A DNA stretch of 64,000 nucleotides from Bradyrhizobium sp. STM 3843 (GCF_000239815.1 NZ_CAFK01000299.1:240233-304232); one strand, 5' to 3'. Positions 36,471 through 45,560 are shown, numbered from the stretch's first letter. Notes: generated by a model from the letters alone, not told the origin. Numbers and translations are program-made.

Positions 36471-38594
36471 ATGTCTGATCTCGCGACGATGCAGAGCGAT
36501 CCTCTTCACCGGGAGGCAGGAGCGGTCAGCCTGAAATGGAAGATCCTGTCAGGCACCCTGCTGACCGGGATTTTTGCCATGGCCTTCGCCTGCATCCTCG
36601 CCTGGAGCAGTTGGGGAGATCTCGGCAAGCGCGAGCAGGCCGCGCGGGTCCTCGATGCCTTCGAGCTGGTGATGAAGGTGAACGCCACGATCCCGCTCGA
36701 GCGCGGTCAGTGGACTGTGCTCGGCCTGGCTGGAGCGGCGTCGCCCGAGGACATGGCGAAGCTCGACAAGGCGATTGCGACGACGGACGAGGCACTCGGT
36801 CGGGCCAGAACCGGGGTGCAGACGGCAGGCTTGCCGACCAGGCATGTCGACGCGGCCATGCAGACGCTGACGGATGTCCGCGCGGCAGCGCGAGGCGCGG
36901 CGCAGCTACCGGCCGCACAGCGCCCAGCCAATATCCAGGCCACGACATCCGACGGGCTCGGGCGCGCGGCCGACGCGCTCAGCACCGCCATCGACGAGAC
37001 GGCGATCGAACTTGCACGGACCGGCGGTGAGGTCGAGAACCTCCTGCCATCGGCACAGCTCGCGCAGTTGTCGCAGTCGATGCGCAACATCAATGGCGGG
37101 CGCTCGTCGGTGCTGCGCTTCTTCATTCAGAACACGAGCTGGACGCCGGCCCGTCTCGCGGATGTGACCGAGAATAGCGGGCAGGTGACGCTGCTCTGGC
37201 AGCAGATCGAACTTGCCGCGCGCAGCGTCCGCAACGCGCCGGAGGTGTCTGCTGCGCTCGAGCATGTCCGCTCGACCTTGATGGGCGATGGCGAGCGCCG
37301 CTACCGCCAGATCGTCACCGCCGCGCGCGACGGCCAGCCAGCGCCCATCAGCGTGGACGAGTGGAGCCGCTGGACCACGCCGATGCTCAACAACGTGATC
37401 GTGCTGCGCGACGCGGCGCTGACGTCGGCGCATCAGGCGATCGACCAAGCGATCGCCGCGGCGCGGCTCCGGCTGTCTGTTGCGCTCGGCGTGCTTCTGC
37501 TCGTTGCGGCGGTTTCGGTCGCAGCCGTCATCGGCGTCGTCCGCGGCGTCATCGGTCCGCTAGTCGGCCTGACCGGCGTGACCCTGCGGCTCGCCAATGG
37601 CGAGCTGAGCGCGGAGATCCCGAACGACACCCGCAAGGACGAGATCGGCGCGATGGCCCGCGCGCTGAACATCTTCAAGGAGGCATTGATCGCCAAGAAA
37701 GCCGCCGATGAGGCTGCGTCCCGCGACGCCCAGGTGCAGATCGAGCGCGCGCGCCGGCTCGACGGCATCACCCGCGGCTTCGAGACCGCGATCGCCGAGA
37801 TCGTGAATACGGTCTCGACCGCGGCGAGCGGCCTGGAGACGTCGGCGGACACGCTGACCAGGACGGCGGATCGGTCGCAGGAGCTGGCGACCGCGGTGGC
37901 ATCGGCCTCCGGGGAAGCCTCGGCCAACGTCCAGTCCGTCGCCTCGGCAGCGGAAGAGCTCTCATCCTCGGTGAACGAGATCAGCCGGCAGGTGCAGACC
38001 TCGGCCAGGATCGCCGGCGAGGCGGTCGCGCAGGTTCGCCAGACCAACAGCCGGGTCGGGCAGTTGTCGCAGGCCGCGGCCCGGATCAGCGACGTCGTCG
38101 AGCTGATCAACTCGATCGCCGGACAGACCAACCTGTTGGCGCTCAACGCGACGATCGAGGCGGCGCGCGCCGGCGATGCCGGCCGTGGTTTTGCCGTGGT
38201 GGCCTCCGAGGTGAAGGCTTTGGCCGAGCAGACCGCGAAAGCGACCGACGAGATCAGCCAGCAGATTTCCGGCGTGCAATCGGCCACCCAGGAGTCGGTC
38301 GGCGCCATCAAGGAGGTCAGCGAAACCATCGAAAAGCTGTCGGAGATCGCCTCCACGATCGCCGCCGCCGTCGAGGAGCAGGGCGCGGCGACCCAGGAAA
38401 TCTCACGCAACGTGCAGCAGGCCGCCCACGGCACCCAGCAGGTGTCGGACAATATCGGCGATGTGCAGCGGGGCGCCCAGGACACCGGCGCCGCGTCGGC
38501 GCAGGTGCTGTCGTCGGCGAAATCACTGGCCGGCGATTCCAGCCGCCTCAAGCGCGAGGTGGGCAGCTTCCTGGAGGCCATGCGCGCGGCGTGA
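36471..38594 (+). CDS. Methyl-accepting chemotaxis protein
   Basis: This 707-residue receptor has a short cytoplasmic start, a membrane helix (ILSGTLLTGIFAMAFACILAWSSW), a long alpha-helical periplasmic sensor (about residues 45-325), a second helix (LSVALGVLLLVAAVSVAAVIGVV), HAMP, and a signalling domain with the conserved tip ELINSIAGQTNLLALNATIEAARAGDAGRGFAVVASEVKALAEQTAKAT. The ligand is unknown. The signalling half is closely related to that of the chemoreceptor at 25348-27107, which lies in opposite orientation. It is convergent with the VOC gene, only nine bases apart. Confidence 0.92.
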   Translation: MSDLATMQSDPLHREAGAVSLKWKILSGTLLTGIFAMAFACILAWSSWGDLGKREQAARVLDAFELVMKVNATIPLERGQWTVLGLAGAASPEDMAKLDKAIATTDEALGRARTGVQTAGLPTRHVDAAMQTLTDVRAAARGAAQLPAAQRPANIQATTSDGLGRAADALSTAIDETAIELARTGGEVENLLPSAQLAQLSQSMRNINGGRSSVLRFFIQNTSWTPARLADVTENSGQVTLLWQQIELAARSVRNAPEVSAALEHVRSTLMGDGERRYRQIVTAARDGQPAPISVDEWSRWTTPMLNNVIVLRDAALTSAHQAIDQAIAAARLRLSVALGVLLLVAAVSVAAVIGVVRGVIGPLVGLTGVTLRLANGELSAEIPNDTRKDEIGAMARALNIFKEALIAKKAADEAASRDAQVQIERARRLDGITRGFETAIAEIVNTVSTAASGLETSADTLTRTADRSQELATAVASASGEASANVQSVASAAEELSSSVNEISRQVQTSARIAGEAVAQVRQTNSRVGQLSQAAARISDVVELINSIAGQTNLLALNATIEAARAGDAGRGFAVVASEVKALAEQTAKATDEISQQISGVQSATQESVGAIKEVSETIEKLSEIASTIAAAVEEQGAATQEISRNVQQAAHGTQQVSDNIGDVQRGAQDTGAASAQVLSSAKSLAGDSSRLKREVGSFLEAMRAA

Positions 38595-38603
38595 GGCCAT
38601 GGA

Positions 38604-39185
38604 TCAGTGAGCCTTGTCGTTCCCCAGACGCTGCGACATGAGCCGCTCCCACTCGGAAAGCATCATGAAGCCAGGGTCCTTTCGGCAGGCCTCCTCGGTC
38701 TCCCGCAAGAGCTCCTCATCGGTCTTTTCAAGTTCAAGCGGATCGCCGTGCGGTTGCGGCACATGGAACGGCGTATCCACATAGACTTCGACCAGATTAC
38801 CCTCGGGGTCGTTGAAGTAGATCGACCAGGCGTTGCCGTGGTTCAGTCCGAACAGCTCGGTTGCGCCGTTGGCCAGGGCTTTGGCTCGCACGGAACGAAG
38901 CTGCTCCAACTTTGTGACTTTGAAGGACAGCTGCATCACGGTGCTAGGAGCATTTTGCGCTCTGCCCGAGGCAAGCGCCAATTGATGATGCATGTTCGGT
39001 TGCGAGCTCATGAAAACGAGCTGGTTTTGGAAACGGCTGCCGACGCCACGATCCGTAACCACCAGGTCGAGGGTCTTGCAGTAGAAGTCCTCGATCTTAT
39101 TGATATCCCAGACATAGATGCCTACGTGACTGAGGTTCGGACGTGAGTGCAGCGAGGATTCCACCTTCGACGTGGCTTCAGTCAT
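38604..39185 (-). CDS. VOC (glyoxalase/extradiol dioxygenase fold) protein
   Basis: A 193-residue, single-module VOC protein: NLSHVGIYVWDINKIEDFYCKTLDLVVTDRG (first metal His), MHHQLALASG (second His) and WSIYFNDPEGNLVEVYVDTPFHVP (metal Glu), matching the H-H-E pattern of type-I extradiol enzymes. It resembles short biphenyl-2,3-diol dioxygenase-related proteins. It is the last gene of the minus-strand run from 43776, behind an amidohydrolase, with 90 bases between. It may cleave or isomerise a ring product there; activity is not certain from sequence. Confidence 0.78.
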   Translation of the reverse strand: MTEATSKVESSLHSRPNLSHVGIYVWDINKIEDFYCKTLDLVVTDRGVGSRFQNQLVFMSSQPNMHHQLALASGRAQNAPSTVMQLSFKVTKLEQLRSVRAKALANGATELFGLNHGNAWSIYFNDPEGNLVEVYVDTPFHVPQPHGDPLELEKTDEELLRETEEACRKDPGFMMLSEWERLMSQRLGNDKAH

Positions 39186-39275
39186 GTTGATTTTCCAGCT
39201 AAGCAGTTCTTGGATGACTCTCGACAGGAACCTCGAGCGAAGTGGTTGCGGGCGCGGGCCGCGGCCGATCCTTGG

Positions 39276-40751
39276 TCAGCCGCGGGCGAATCCGACTTTC
39301 TGAAATAAGTACTCGCGAGATTCGGCTGCGAGGCGCCTGGCTCTCGCAACGAGCGCATCGTCGAGCAACTTCCCACCAAACTTCACCGGTGTGCCGGCGA
39401 CGAAGACAGCCTCGATGCAACCGGCATCTGCCGCGCCGACGATCGCGTCCACGGGATTCTGCAGAGGATAGTAAGCGAGATTGTCCGCTTGCAAGAGGAT
39501 GATATCGGCGCTCTTACCGACGGTGAGCGAGCCAGTCACCTTCTCCAGGCCCGCCGTTCGAGCACCTTCGATCGTCGCCATCTCGAAAGCCTTTCGCGTC
39601 GATATGCCCCTCGCGGCGTTCCAGTTGGGCGGCTCCGGCCGATCGTCGCTGGGATTGCTCGCTTGGTAGCGCCCGACAGCCAGGGTGGTCTTCATGATCG
39701 AGAACATGTCGCCCGAGGACGTCGACTCGCTGTCGCAGCTCAGGCTTGTGACCAGCCCCTTTTCGACAATCCGGATGACCGGCGGCAGCCCACGACGCCA
39801 GCGCACGCGGAGCATCTCGTCTAACGGCGAGATCGAGACGGTGCCGCCCGTGTCCCGGATGAACTGCAGCTCCTCGTCGGTGCTGTCTTTCACATGGACG
39901 TGTGTGATGTCGGAGCCTAGCAGTCCTGCCTCCTTCATCGCCTTGATGCCGCCAGGGACGGCAAAACCTACATGAATCGTGGTCGGTATCGCGAGATCGC
40001 GCGCGATCGATAGATCACGACCGACCTGTTGGATCACCGCAAAGTCAGGCCCCCTGCCGGCCATGGCCAGGGTGACAAGCCCGTCGTTGCTGCTGAAATG
40101 CTGCTTTCGCACGCGCCTGATGTCATCGGGACTGTCCTGGGTGCTCTTGGATATCCATTTCGCAGGGTCCGGGGCCTGCGGCCAGCCCATCGCAAAGACG
40201 GATCGCGCCAATGCATCGCGAAGACCCTGGACTGCGGCATCGGCGTGAGCCGGACTATTCATGATGTGAGACCAGTCGACGAGCGTCGTGATGCCGTCAT
40301 CCAGCGCTGCGAGCCGGCCGATCAGATTGGCGGCATAGACATCTTCTGGACGCATCACGACGCCGAACTTGAAGAAATTGTTGGCGAAGTACTGGGCCGC
40401 GCTCCAGTTCGCGCCGAGGTGTCGCAAGCAGGATTGCCACGTGTGCCTGTGCGTTTCGATGAAACCAGGCGCGACGATCAGTCGGCTGGCATCGACGATC
40501 TCGGCACCTGCCGCCTCGACCTGCCGGCCGATTGCGGCGATCTTACCGTTCTCAATCAGCACGTCACCGGCCAGATCAGGCACCGCTGGATCCATGGTGA
40601 TCAGGGATCCGCCTTTGATCAGAACCTTTCCGCCCTTCGGCGCATTGCGCGCGTTAAGGACGAATTCGGCCCCAAGGCTGTACCGCGGTCCGCCAAAGAC
40701 CGAAATGGCGGTGCCAGCCAACAGCGCCTCCACGAAAGAACGACGATCCAT
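39276..40751 (-). CDS. Amidohydrolase-family enzyme with Tat-like signal
   Basis: This 491-residue protein is of the cytosine deaminase/AtzA-TrzN type. The start MDRRSFVEALLAGTAISVFGG has a DRRSF motif and hydrophobic core like a Tat signal (one Arg pair). Metal sites follow: PGFIETHRHTWQS (His101, His103), TTIHVGFAV (His), THVHVKDS (His) and SLSCDSESTSSGDMF (Asp region). Such enzymes hydrolyse amide, C-N or C-Cl bonds on rings. It is surrounded by a TctC binding protein and extradiol-type proteins, so a nitrogen- or halogen-substituted aromatic is a plausible substrate (inference). A broken relative lies at 63805-64000. Confidence 0.86.
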   Translation of the reverse strand: MDRRSFVEALLAGTAISVFGGPRYSLGAEFVLNARNAPKGGKVLIKGGSLITMDPAVPDLAGDVLIENGKIAAIGRQVEAAGAEIVDASRLIVAPGFIETHRHTWQSCLRHLGANWSAAQYFANNFFKFGVVMRPEDVYAANLIGRLAALDDGITTLVDWSHIMNSPAHADAAVQGLRDALARSVFAMGWPQAPDPAKWISKSTQDSPDDIRRVRKQHFSSNDGLVTLAMAGRGPDFAVIQQVGRDLSIARDLAIPTTIHVGFAVPGGIKAMKEAGLLGSDITHVHVKDSTDEELQFIRDTGGTVSISPLDEMLRVRWRRGLPPVIRIVEKGLVTSLSCDSESTSSGDMFSIMKTTLAVGRYQASNPSDDRPEPPNWNAARGISTRKAFEMATIEGARTAGLEKVTGSLTVGKSADIILLQADNLAYYPLQNPVDAIVGAADAGCIEAVFVAGTPVKFGGKLLDDALVARARRLAAESREYLFQKVGFARG

Positions 40752-40806
40752 GATACTCCCTCCCCTGCAAGCTTCTCTCCGTTTTTCCGCGAAGCGAACG
40801 CACGGA

Positions 40807-41787
40807 TCAGATCTTCGGGATCTTCGCCGCCTCCACCACGCCCGACCACTTCGCGATTTCAGACTGGATCAGCTTCTTCATTTCCTCGGGGGAGCTGCCA
40901 CGGACTTCGCCTCCCACGGCTGTTTCCAGGCGATTCTTGATCTCGGATTCCTTGAGGATCTCGAGCGTCGCCGCGTTGAGTGCCGCAACAATGGCAGGCG
41001 GGGTGGCCTTGGGGGCAAGAAGGCCCGCCCATGTGCGCACGTCATATCCCTTGACTCCGGCTTCCTCGACCGTCGGGACATTCGGCAAAAGCGCGGTCCG
41101 CGTTGGCGAAGTCACTGCCAACCCGCGAACGGCTCCGCTCTGGATTTGCGCTGCGAGCAGGACCGGCGTGCCGATGATGACCGGAACCTCGCCGCCAAGC
41201 AGCGCAGTAATGGATTGGGAATCCCCACGGTAAGGGACGTGCACCATCTCGGTGCCGGCCATCGCATTAAGCAGCTCTCCTGCGAGATGGTGCGTGCTGC
41301 CGAAACCGACCGAGCCGAAGCTGAGCGCGCCCGGCTTTTCCTTTGCCATCGCGATCAATTCGCCGAGCGATTTGGCCGGGTAGTCGTTACGCACTGCAAT
41401 GACCAGCGCGTAGTAGACCAGCGTCGAGATCATGTCGAAGCTTTCGGTCGGCTGGTAGCTCAGACTCTTATAGGTCGCGGCCGAAATGGCATGGGCGCCC
41501 GTGACGAGGCCGATCGTATGGCCGTCGGGCTCAGCCCTGGCGATCGCGTCCGCCGCAATGTTGCCGCCTGCCCCCGGCTTGGCCTCGACGACGACCGGTT
41601 GCCCGAGTTTCTTGGAGAGCCCGTCGGCAACGATGCGCGACAGCGTATCGGCCGCTCCACCAGCAGCGAAGCCATGAACCAAACGTATCGGCCGCGACGG
41701 GTAGTTATCTGCCGATTGGGCAGGGCCAGCAGCCATGATGCTGCCAAGCAGAAATCCGGTCGCAGCAATCCGCCTCATCCATTGCAT
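40807..41787 (-). CDS. TctC/Bug-family periplasmic binding protein
   Basis: The protein has 326 residues from ATG 41787 (GGAGGA upstream), with a 26-residue signal peptide ending AQSAD. It has the Bug-family motifs YPSRPIRLVHGFAAGGAADTLSRIVADGLSKKLGQPVVVEAKPGAGGNIAADAIARAEPDGHTIGL and MVHVPYRGDSQSITALLGGEVPV. It binds a carboxylate substrate and normally feeds a TctAB membrane complex; those genes are not in the window, which is common for this family. Co-transcription with the amidohydrolase and dioxygenase genes suggests that it binds the pathway's starting compound. Confidence 0.9.
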   Translation of the reverse strand: MQWMRRIAATGFLLGSIMAAGPAQSADNYPSRPIRLVHGFAAGGAADTLSRIVADGLSKKLGQPVVVEAKPGAGGNIAADAIARAEPDGHTIGLVTGAHAISAATYKSLSYQPTESFDMISTLVYYALVIAVRNDYPAKSLGELIAMAKEKPGALSFGSVGFGSTHHLAGELLNAMAGTEMVHVPYRGDSQSITALLGGEVPVIIGTPVLLAAQIQSGAVRGLAVTSPTRTALLPNVPTVEEAGVKGYDVRTWAGLLAPKATPPAIVAALNAATLEILKESEIKNRLETAVGGEVRGSSPEEMKKLIQSEIAKWSGVVEAAKIPKI

Positions 41788-41860
41788 GGATGCATCCTCC
41801 CTTTGACTTTGTTTCGTTGGCCGCGGCGACGCGGCGGTCTTCAAGAAGAGTGCCGAGCGC

Positions 41861-42772
41861 CTAACGGGCGAACTCGACGCATTCAAGTGACGGCGGCAGA
41901 CCCCAGACGTCGCGCGGCAGCCCAACCCAGACTTTCGGACGCTGCGGACGATCGCGATGCCAAGGGCGCGGATCGAAATAGCCGAGCTCTTCGTCGATCA
42001 TCCGATCGAGATCGTGGAACAGCTCGACCAGATGGCCATCGGGATTGCGGTGGTAGACGGCCGTATTGTGGCCCGGGCCGTGGCGGACTGGTCCCCACAG
42101 GATATTGAGCTTGTGGCGAGCGAGATGATCGCAAGCCTGTTGCATGTGGGAAGGGCCGCGCAATTCGAATGCGAGGTGATGGAGGCTACGCACGGGAGCA
42201 CGGGCGAAGTTCAGCGTATGATGTTCGTAGCCGCTGCGCATGAAGACGAAGCGGTCCTCGACCCAATCGGAGACCCGCAAGCCCATGACGTTTGCGCAGA
42301 AGTTCGATGTCGCGAGCGGGTCGGGTGTCCTGAGCGCGACATGACCCAGCTTGGTGACGGCGAGCGCGCCGATCCGCTCCTGCGCCGGCGTCGGCGTCCA
42401 GCCTTGAATCAATTCGAACCGCGTTCCTTCAGGATCGATGAACGATAGCAGCCTGGAGACGCCTGGCAGAGGATCACTGCGCAGTTCTGGACGCAGATCC
42501 ATGCGTTTCAGGGCCGCCCTCAGCGCCTCCATCTCCACATCAGGTGAGATCTCGAACGCGATACTCGTCAAAGCCGCCTCGCCGGGCTCGATCACAAGCG
42601 AAAGCTGCTCGGAATCGCTGGCAAGAAAAATACGATCGCCATCGCGGCCGGCCAGACCGAGACCAATCACTCCGCGGTAGTAATCCAGCAATCGCTCCGT
42701 ATCCGGCGAGGTGAACGTGGCGTGTCTCAGCCGTGTGAATCGAGCAATGGGTCCCTGCGTGGTCATTGTCAT
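41861..42772 (-). CDS. Type-I extradiol ring-cleavage dioxygenase (VOC)
   Basis: This 303-residue protein has two VOC modules, as in catechol 2,3-dioxygenases. The iron ligands fit the H-H-E triad: His144 (KLGHVALRTPDP), His199 (SLHHLAFELRG) and Glu250 (PDGHLVELFHDLD). The N-terminal module (RLRHATFTSPDTERLLDYYRGVIGLGL) has lost the ligands, as expected. It would cleave a catechol ring next to the diol. ATG 42772 is chosen over TTG 42787, which overlaps the preceding stop. It sits 11 bases behind the zinc oxidoreductase gene in the GntR-linked operon. The exact catechol is unknown. Confidence 0.85.
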   Translation of the reverse strand: MTMTTQGPIARFTRLRHATFTSPDTERLLDYYRGVIGLGLAGRDGDRIFLASDSEQLSLVIEPGEAALTSIAFEISPDVEMEALRAALKRMDLRPELRSDPLPGVSRLLSFIDPEGTRFELIQGWTPTPAQERIGALAVTKLGHVALRTPDPLATSNFCANVMGLRVSDWVEDRFVFMRSGYEHHTLNFARAPVRSLHHLAFELRGPSHMQQACDHLARHKLNILWGPVRHGPGHNTAVYHRNPDGHLVELFHDLDRMIDEELGYFDPRPWHRDRPQRPKVWVGLPRDVWGLPPSLECVEFAR

Positions 42773-42783
42773 CGTCCACTCTT

Positions 42784-43776
42784 TCAACGCGTCATGATGA
42801 TCTTGCCGAGCGCGGAGCCCTGCTCCAGCAAGGTGTGAGCTTGCCTGACGTCATCCAGCTTCAGAACCGCCGAGATCGCCGGCTTGATCGCATTGCGGCT
42901 CAGGGCCTCGATCACGTTGCGCATCAGCGCGCGACGGCCCTCGCGATCATGGTCGTAGATGTGAAAGGAGAAGCAGCGCACGGCCGGGCAGATATCGAGA
43001 TGATTGCGCATCGCGGCCATCAGATTTTCTTCCGGCAGCCCGGCGAAGGCGTTGTATGACAGCAGCGTGCCCCATTTTCCGAGCGCACCAAGATAGGAGG
43101 CAAATTCGGGTCCGCAGACGTGGTCGAGAACGAGACCGACGCCCTCGCCCTTGGTCAACTCGCGGGTCCGCGCCACGACATCTTCGCTGCGGTAGAAGAT
43201 GACGTGGTCGGCGCCGTGACGGCGCGCGAACTCGGCCTTCTCGTCGGTGGAGACCGTGCCGATCACGGTCATCTGTGCCAGCTTGGCCAGTTGCACCAGC
43301 GCGGTGCCAACGCCGCCGGCAGCGCCGATCACCAGGACACTCGCGGGCGCGCGCGGATGGCGGCATTCCTGCAGGAGTGCGTAAGCCACCTGATAATTCG
43401 ACAGGCACACCGCTGCTTGCAGATCGACATTGTCGGGAAGCACATGCACGGCGTCGGCGGGAGCGACGACATAATCAGCATAACAGCCGCCGCGCTGCGA
43501 TAGATCACGCGCGCTCAGCAGGACCTTCTGGCCGACGCGCAAGCCTTCAACCCCCGACCCTAGCGTGGAAATGCGGCCAGTAACATCATTGCCGGGATTG
43601 GCCGGCAGCGGCGGCATCCATTTGTACACGCCGCGGCGGATCAGCACGTCCGGCTGCCCCACGCCGAATGCTTCGGCACGGATCTGAACCTGTCCGGCAC
43701 CGGGCGCGGGCACCGGCAGCTCGACCAATTCAAGGGCATCCGGCCCGCCCGGTTGACGTACCAGGACCGCTCTCAT
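42784..43776 (-). CDS. Quinone oxidoreductase/zinc-type alcohol dehydrogenase family protein
   Basis: The 330-residue medium-chain dehydrogenase starts at ATG 43776, just after GGAGGGG. Features are LRRPGG-type start RAVLVRQPGGPDALELVELPVPAPGAGQVQIRAEAFGVGQPDVLIRRGVY, NPGNDVTGRI, and the NADPH site VLVIGAAGGVGTALVQLAKLAQ. The catalytic zinc ligands of true alcohol dehydrogenases are missing, so it is of the quinone oxidoreductase (zeta-crystallin) type. It is the first gene of the minus-strand operon and faces GntR at 43889; the shared gap holds an ATTTTCGAAAAT palindrome. Confidence 0.86.
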   Translation of the reverse strand: MRAVLVRQPGGPDALELVELPVPAPGAGQVQIRAEAFGVGQPDVLIRRGVYKWMPPLPANPGNDVTGRISTLGSGVEGLRVGQKVLLSARDLSQRGGCYADYVVAPADAVHVLPDNVDLQAAVCLSNYQVAYALLQECRHPRAPASVLVIGAAGGVGTALVQLAKLAQMTVIGTVSTDEKAEFARRHGADHVIFYRSEDVVARTRELTKGEGVGLVLDHVCGPEFASYLGALGKWGTLLSYNAFAGLPEENLMAAMRNHLDICPAVRCFSFHIYDHDREGRRALMRNVIEALSRNAIKPAISAVLKLDDVRQAHTLLEQGSALGKIIMTR

Positions 43777-43802
43777 GAGCTCATACCCCTCCTCGGACTC
43801 TG

Positions 43803-43814
43803 ATTTTCGAAAAT
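43803..43814. promoter_or_regulatory. Palindrome ATTTTCGAAAAT, likely GntR operator 1
   Basis: A perfect 12-bp palindrome lies in the 112-base gap between the oxidoreductase start (43776, minus) and the GntR start (43889, plus). A further half-site (ACGAAAAT) follows at 43825-43832. The same 12 bases recur at 44635-44646 before the next gene. GntR-type repressors bind short palindromes near their own gene; the match between two promoters makes this a strong candidate. Confidence 0.7.
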
Positions 43815-43888
43815 AGTAGCGATTACGAAAATTATTGCAAGATGGTCCGTGGCGCGGCATCTTGAGCTATCGATTCAAAGGCAGGACC

Positions 43889-44590
43889 ATGCCTGACAGC
43901 GCCATTCGCCCCCGCAAGGAATTCGGCAAGACGATCGCCGCCGACATCACCCATCGGCTGCGCGAGGAGATCGTGACCTGCGGTCTGGCCCCCGGCGAGC
44001 CGTTGAGGTTCGACGTCCTGCGCGAGCGTTTCGGCGCGAGCTTCACCACTTTGCGCGAGGCGCTGACCGCCCTCGCCGCCGAGGGCTTGGTCGACGCCCA
44101 GGAGCAGCGCGGATTTCGCGTTGCGCCGGTCAGCCGGCAGGATCTTGTGGAGGTCACCGACGCCCGGGTCCTCATCGAAGTCGAATTGATCCGCCGCGCG
44201 ATCCAGAAGGGCGATGACGACTGGGAGATTGCCGTCATCTCGACGCTTCACAGGCTGAAACGCATCGAACAACGTGATCCCGAGCATCCGCTGCGCGATC
44301 CCGAATGGAAGATCGCCCACCGACAATTCCACCAGGCGCTGGTCTCCGCCTGCGGCTCTGCAACCCTGCTCGCGATCCGCGCCGAGCTGTTCGACCGCGC
44401 CGAGCGATACCGGCATCTGTCGGCCAATTTCCGGCCACGCCCCCGCGACAAGGCCGGCGAGCACCAGGCGATCATGCAAGCCGCCATATCGCGCAATGCC
44501 GATCTCGCCGTGCCGCTGATCGAGACGCATATCCGCACCACCGCGGACAATGTCGCGAAATACGCCGGGCACCTGCTCGAGACCGAATAG
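43889..44590 (+). CDS. GntR-family (FadR/FCD) transcriptional regulator
   Basis: The 233-residue protein starts at ATG 43889 behind AGGA. The winged helix is FGKTIAADITHRLREEIVTCGLAPGEPLRFDVLRERFGASFTTLREALTALAAEGLVDAQEQRGFRVAPV. The C-terminal all-helical FCD domain is DLVEVTDARVLIEVELIRRAIQ with the metal-binding pattern (HRQFHQALVSACG, GEHQAIMQAAISRNADLAVPLIETH). It stands in the middle of a divergent catabolic cluster and probably represses both sides through the ATTTTCGAAAAT palindromes, with a pathway acid as inducer (inference). Confidence 0.9.
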   Translation: MPDSAIRPRKEFGKTIAADITHRLREEIVTCGLAPGEPLRFDVLRERFGASFTTLREALTALAAEGLVDAQEQRGFRVAPVSRQDLVEVTDARVLIEVELIRRAIQKGDDDWEIAVISTLHRLKRIEQRDPEHPLRDPEWKIAHRQFHQALVSACGSATLLAIRAELFDRAERYRHLSANFRPRPRDKAGEHQAIMQAAISRNADLAVPLIETHIRTTADNVAKYAGHLLETE

Positions 44591-44634
44591 GACGCGTCGG
44601 CATTTTCGCTCGGGTCAGGCTTGCGTCTCCCATA

Positions 44635-44646
44635 ATTTTCGAAAAT
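44635..44646. promoter_or_regulatory. Palindrome ATTTTCGAAAAT, likely GntR operator 2
   Basis: An exact second copy of the palindrome at 43803-43814. It sits in the 98-base gap between the GntR stop and the FAH gene start, with more partial copies beside it (ATCGAAAAA at 44657-44665, CATTTTCGC at 44601-44609). It suggests that the FAH and AA_synth genes have their own GntR-controlled promoter. Confidence 0.7.
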
Positions 44647-44688
44647 AATATCCAAGATCGAAAAAATGCGAACTTTTGGGGTAGAAGC

Positions 44689-45552
44689 ATGAAGCTGCTG
44701 TCGTTCTTGGATGGAAATCGGGAAAGTTGGGGAGCCGTCGTCGAAAATGGCGTGGTCGATCTCGGCCGTGCCCTACCCCAATATCCGACGCTCGCCGACT
44801 TTCTCGGCAGCGACGACTACGCGCGCCGCGAGGCCATTGTCGCCGAACACAAGCCGACGATGGCGCTGGCTGACGTCAAATACCTTCCGGCGATCCCGCG
44901 TCCCGAAAAGATCGTCTGCGCCGTGCGCAATTATCTCGACCACCACAACGAAGCGGTAGCTTTCGGCATGAAGCGCGAGATCACCGAGTTTCCACCGATC
45001 TTCCTGCGGGTCTGGCGCTCCCAGGTCGGCCACAACGCGCCGGTGATCCGGCCGAAGGTCTCCGACAATTTCGACTGGGAAGGCGAGCTCGCCGTCGTCA
45101 TCAGCAAGGGCGGTCGCCACATCAGCCAGGCCGATGCCTGGAATCACGTGGCGGGCTATTCGATCTACAACGACGTCAGCGTACGCGACTGGCAGCGCCA
45201 TGCCGGGCAAATTGCCTCCGGCAAGAACTTCGTCGGCACCGGTCCGTTCGGACCATGGCTCGTTACGCCGGACGAGATCGGCGATCCTGCCAAGCTAAAG
45301 CTCGAGACACGCGTTAACGGCGCGGTGGTGCAGTCCTCCGATACCTCGATGCTGATCTTCTCGGTCCCGCGGCTGATCGAATACTGCTCGACCATTTTCG
45401 ACCTCGTTCCCGGCGACGTCATCGCCACCGGCACGCCGGCCGGCGTCGGCTTCACCCGCAAGCCGCCGATCTTTCTCAAGCCTGGCGACGTGGTCGAGGT
45501 CGAGATCGAGAACATCGGCGTGCTCCGCAATCCGGTCGTCGACGAAGCATAG
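44689..45552 (+). CDS. Fumarylacetoacetate hydrolase family protein
   Basis: The 287-residue protein has the FAH catalytic fold: KIVCAVRNYLDHHNEA (substrate loop), FDWEGELAVVISKGGRHIS with the metal-binding Glu-x-Glu, YSIYNDVSVRDWQ (metal Asp), NFVGTGPFGPWLVTPDEI, and GDVIATGTPAGVGFTRKPPIFLKPGDVVEVEIENIGVLRNPV. Members hydrolyse or decarboxylate ring-cleavage products, or isomerise them (HpaG type). It follows operator 2 and is probably co-transcribed with the AA_synth gene eight bases downstream. It likely acts after the extradiol dioxygenase of the divergent operon. A C-terminal scrap of a relative lies at 47893-47982. Confidence 0.9.
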   Translation: MKLLSFLDGNRESWGAVVENGVVDLGRALPQYPTLADFLGSDDYARREAIVAEHKPTMALADVKYLPAIPRPEKIVCAVRNYLDHHNEAVAFGMKREITEFPPIFLRVWRSQVGHNAPVIRPKVSDNFDWEGELAVVISKGGRHISQADAWNHVAGYSIYNDVSVRDWQRHAGQIASGKNFVGTGPFGPWLVTPDEIGDPAKLKLETRVNGAVVQSSDTSMLIFSVPRLIEYCSTIFDLVPGDVIATGTPAGVGFTRKPPIFLKPGDVVEVEIENIGVLRNPVVDEA

Positions 45553-45560
45553 AGGCGCGC

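Noticed and set aside
37433..38581. A 382-codon minus-strand open frame
   Set aside because: It is a Ser/Ala/Thr-rich shadow of the chemoreceptor signalling domain on the other strand.
40369..42108. A 579-codon plus-strand open frame
   Set aside because: It lies antisense to the amidohydrolase, TctC and dioxygenase genes, is rich in Arg/His/Asp as mirror frames of GC-rich genes are, and has no family resemblance.
43832..44572. Minus-strand 246-codon frame opposite the GntR gene
   Set aside because: It is the exact mirror of the GntR gene, which has clear winged-helix and FCD motifs, a ribosome site and operators.
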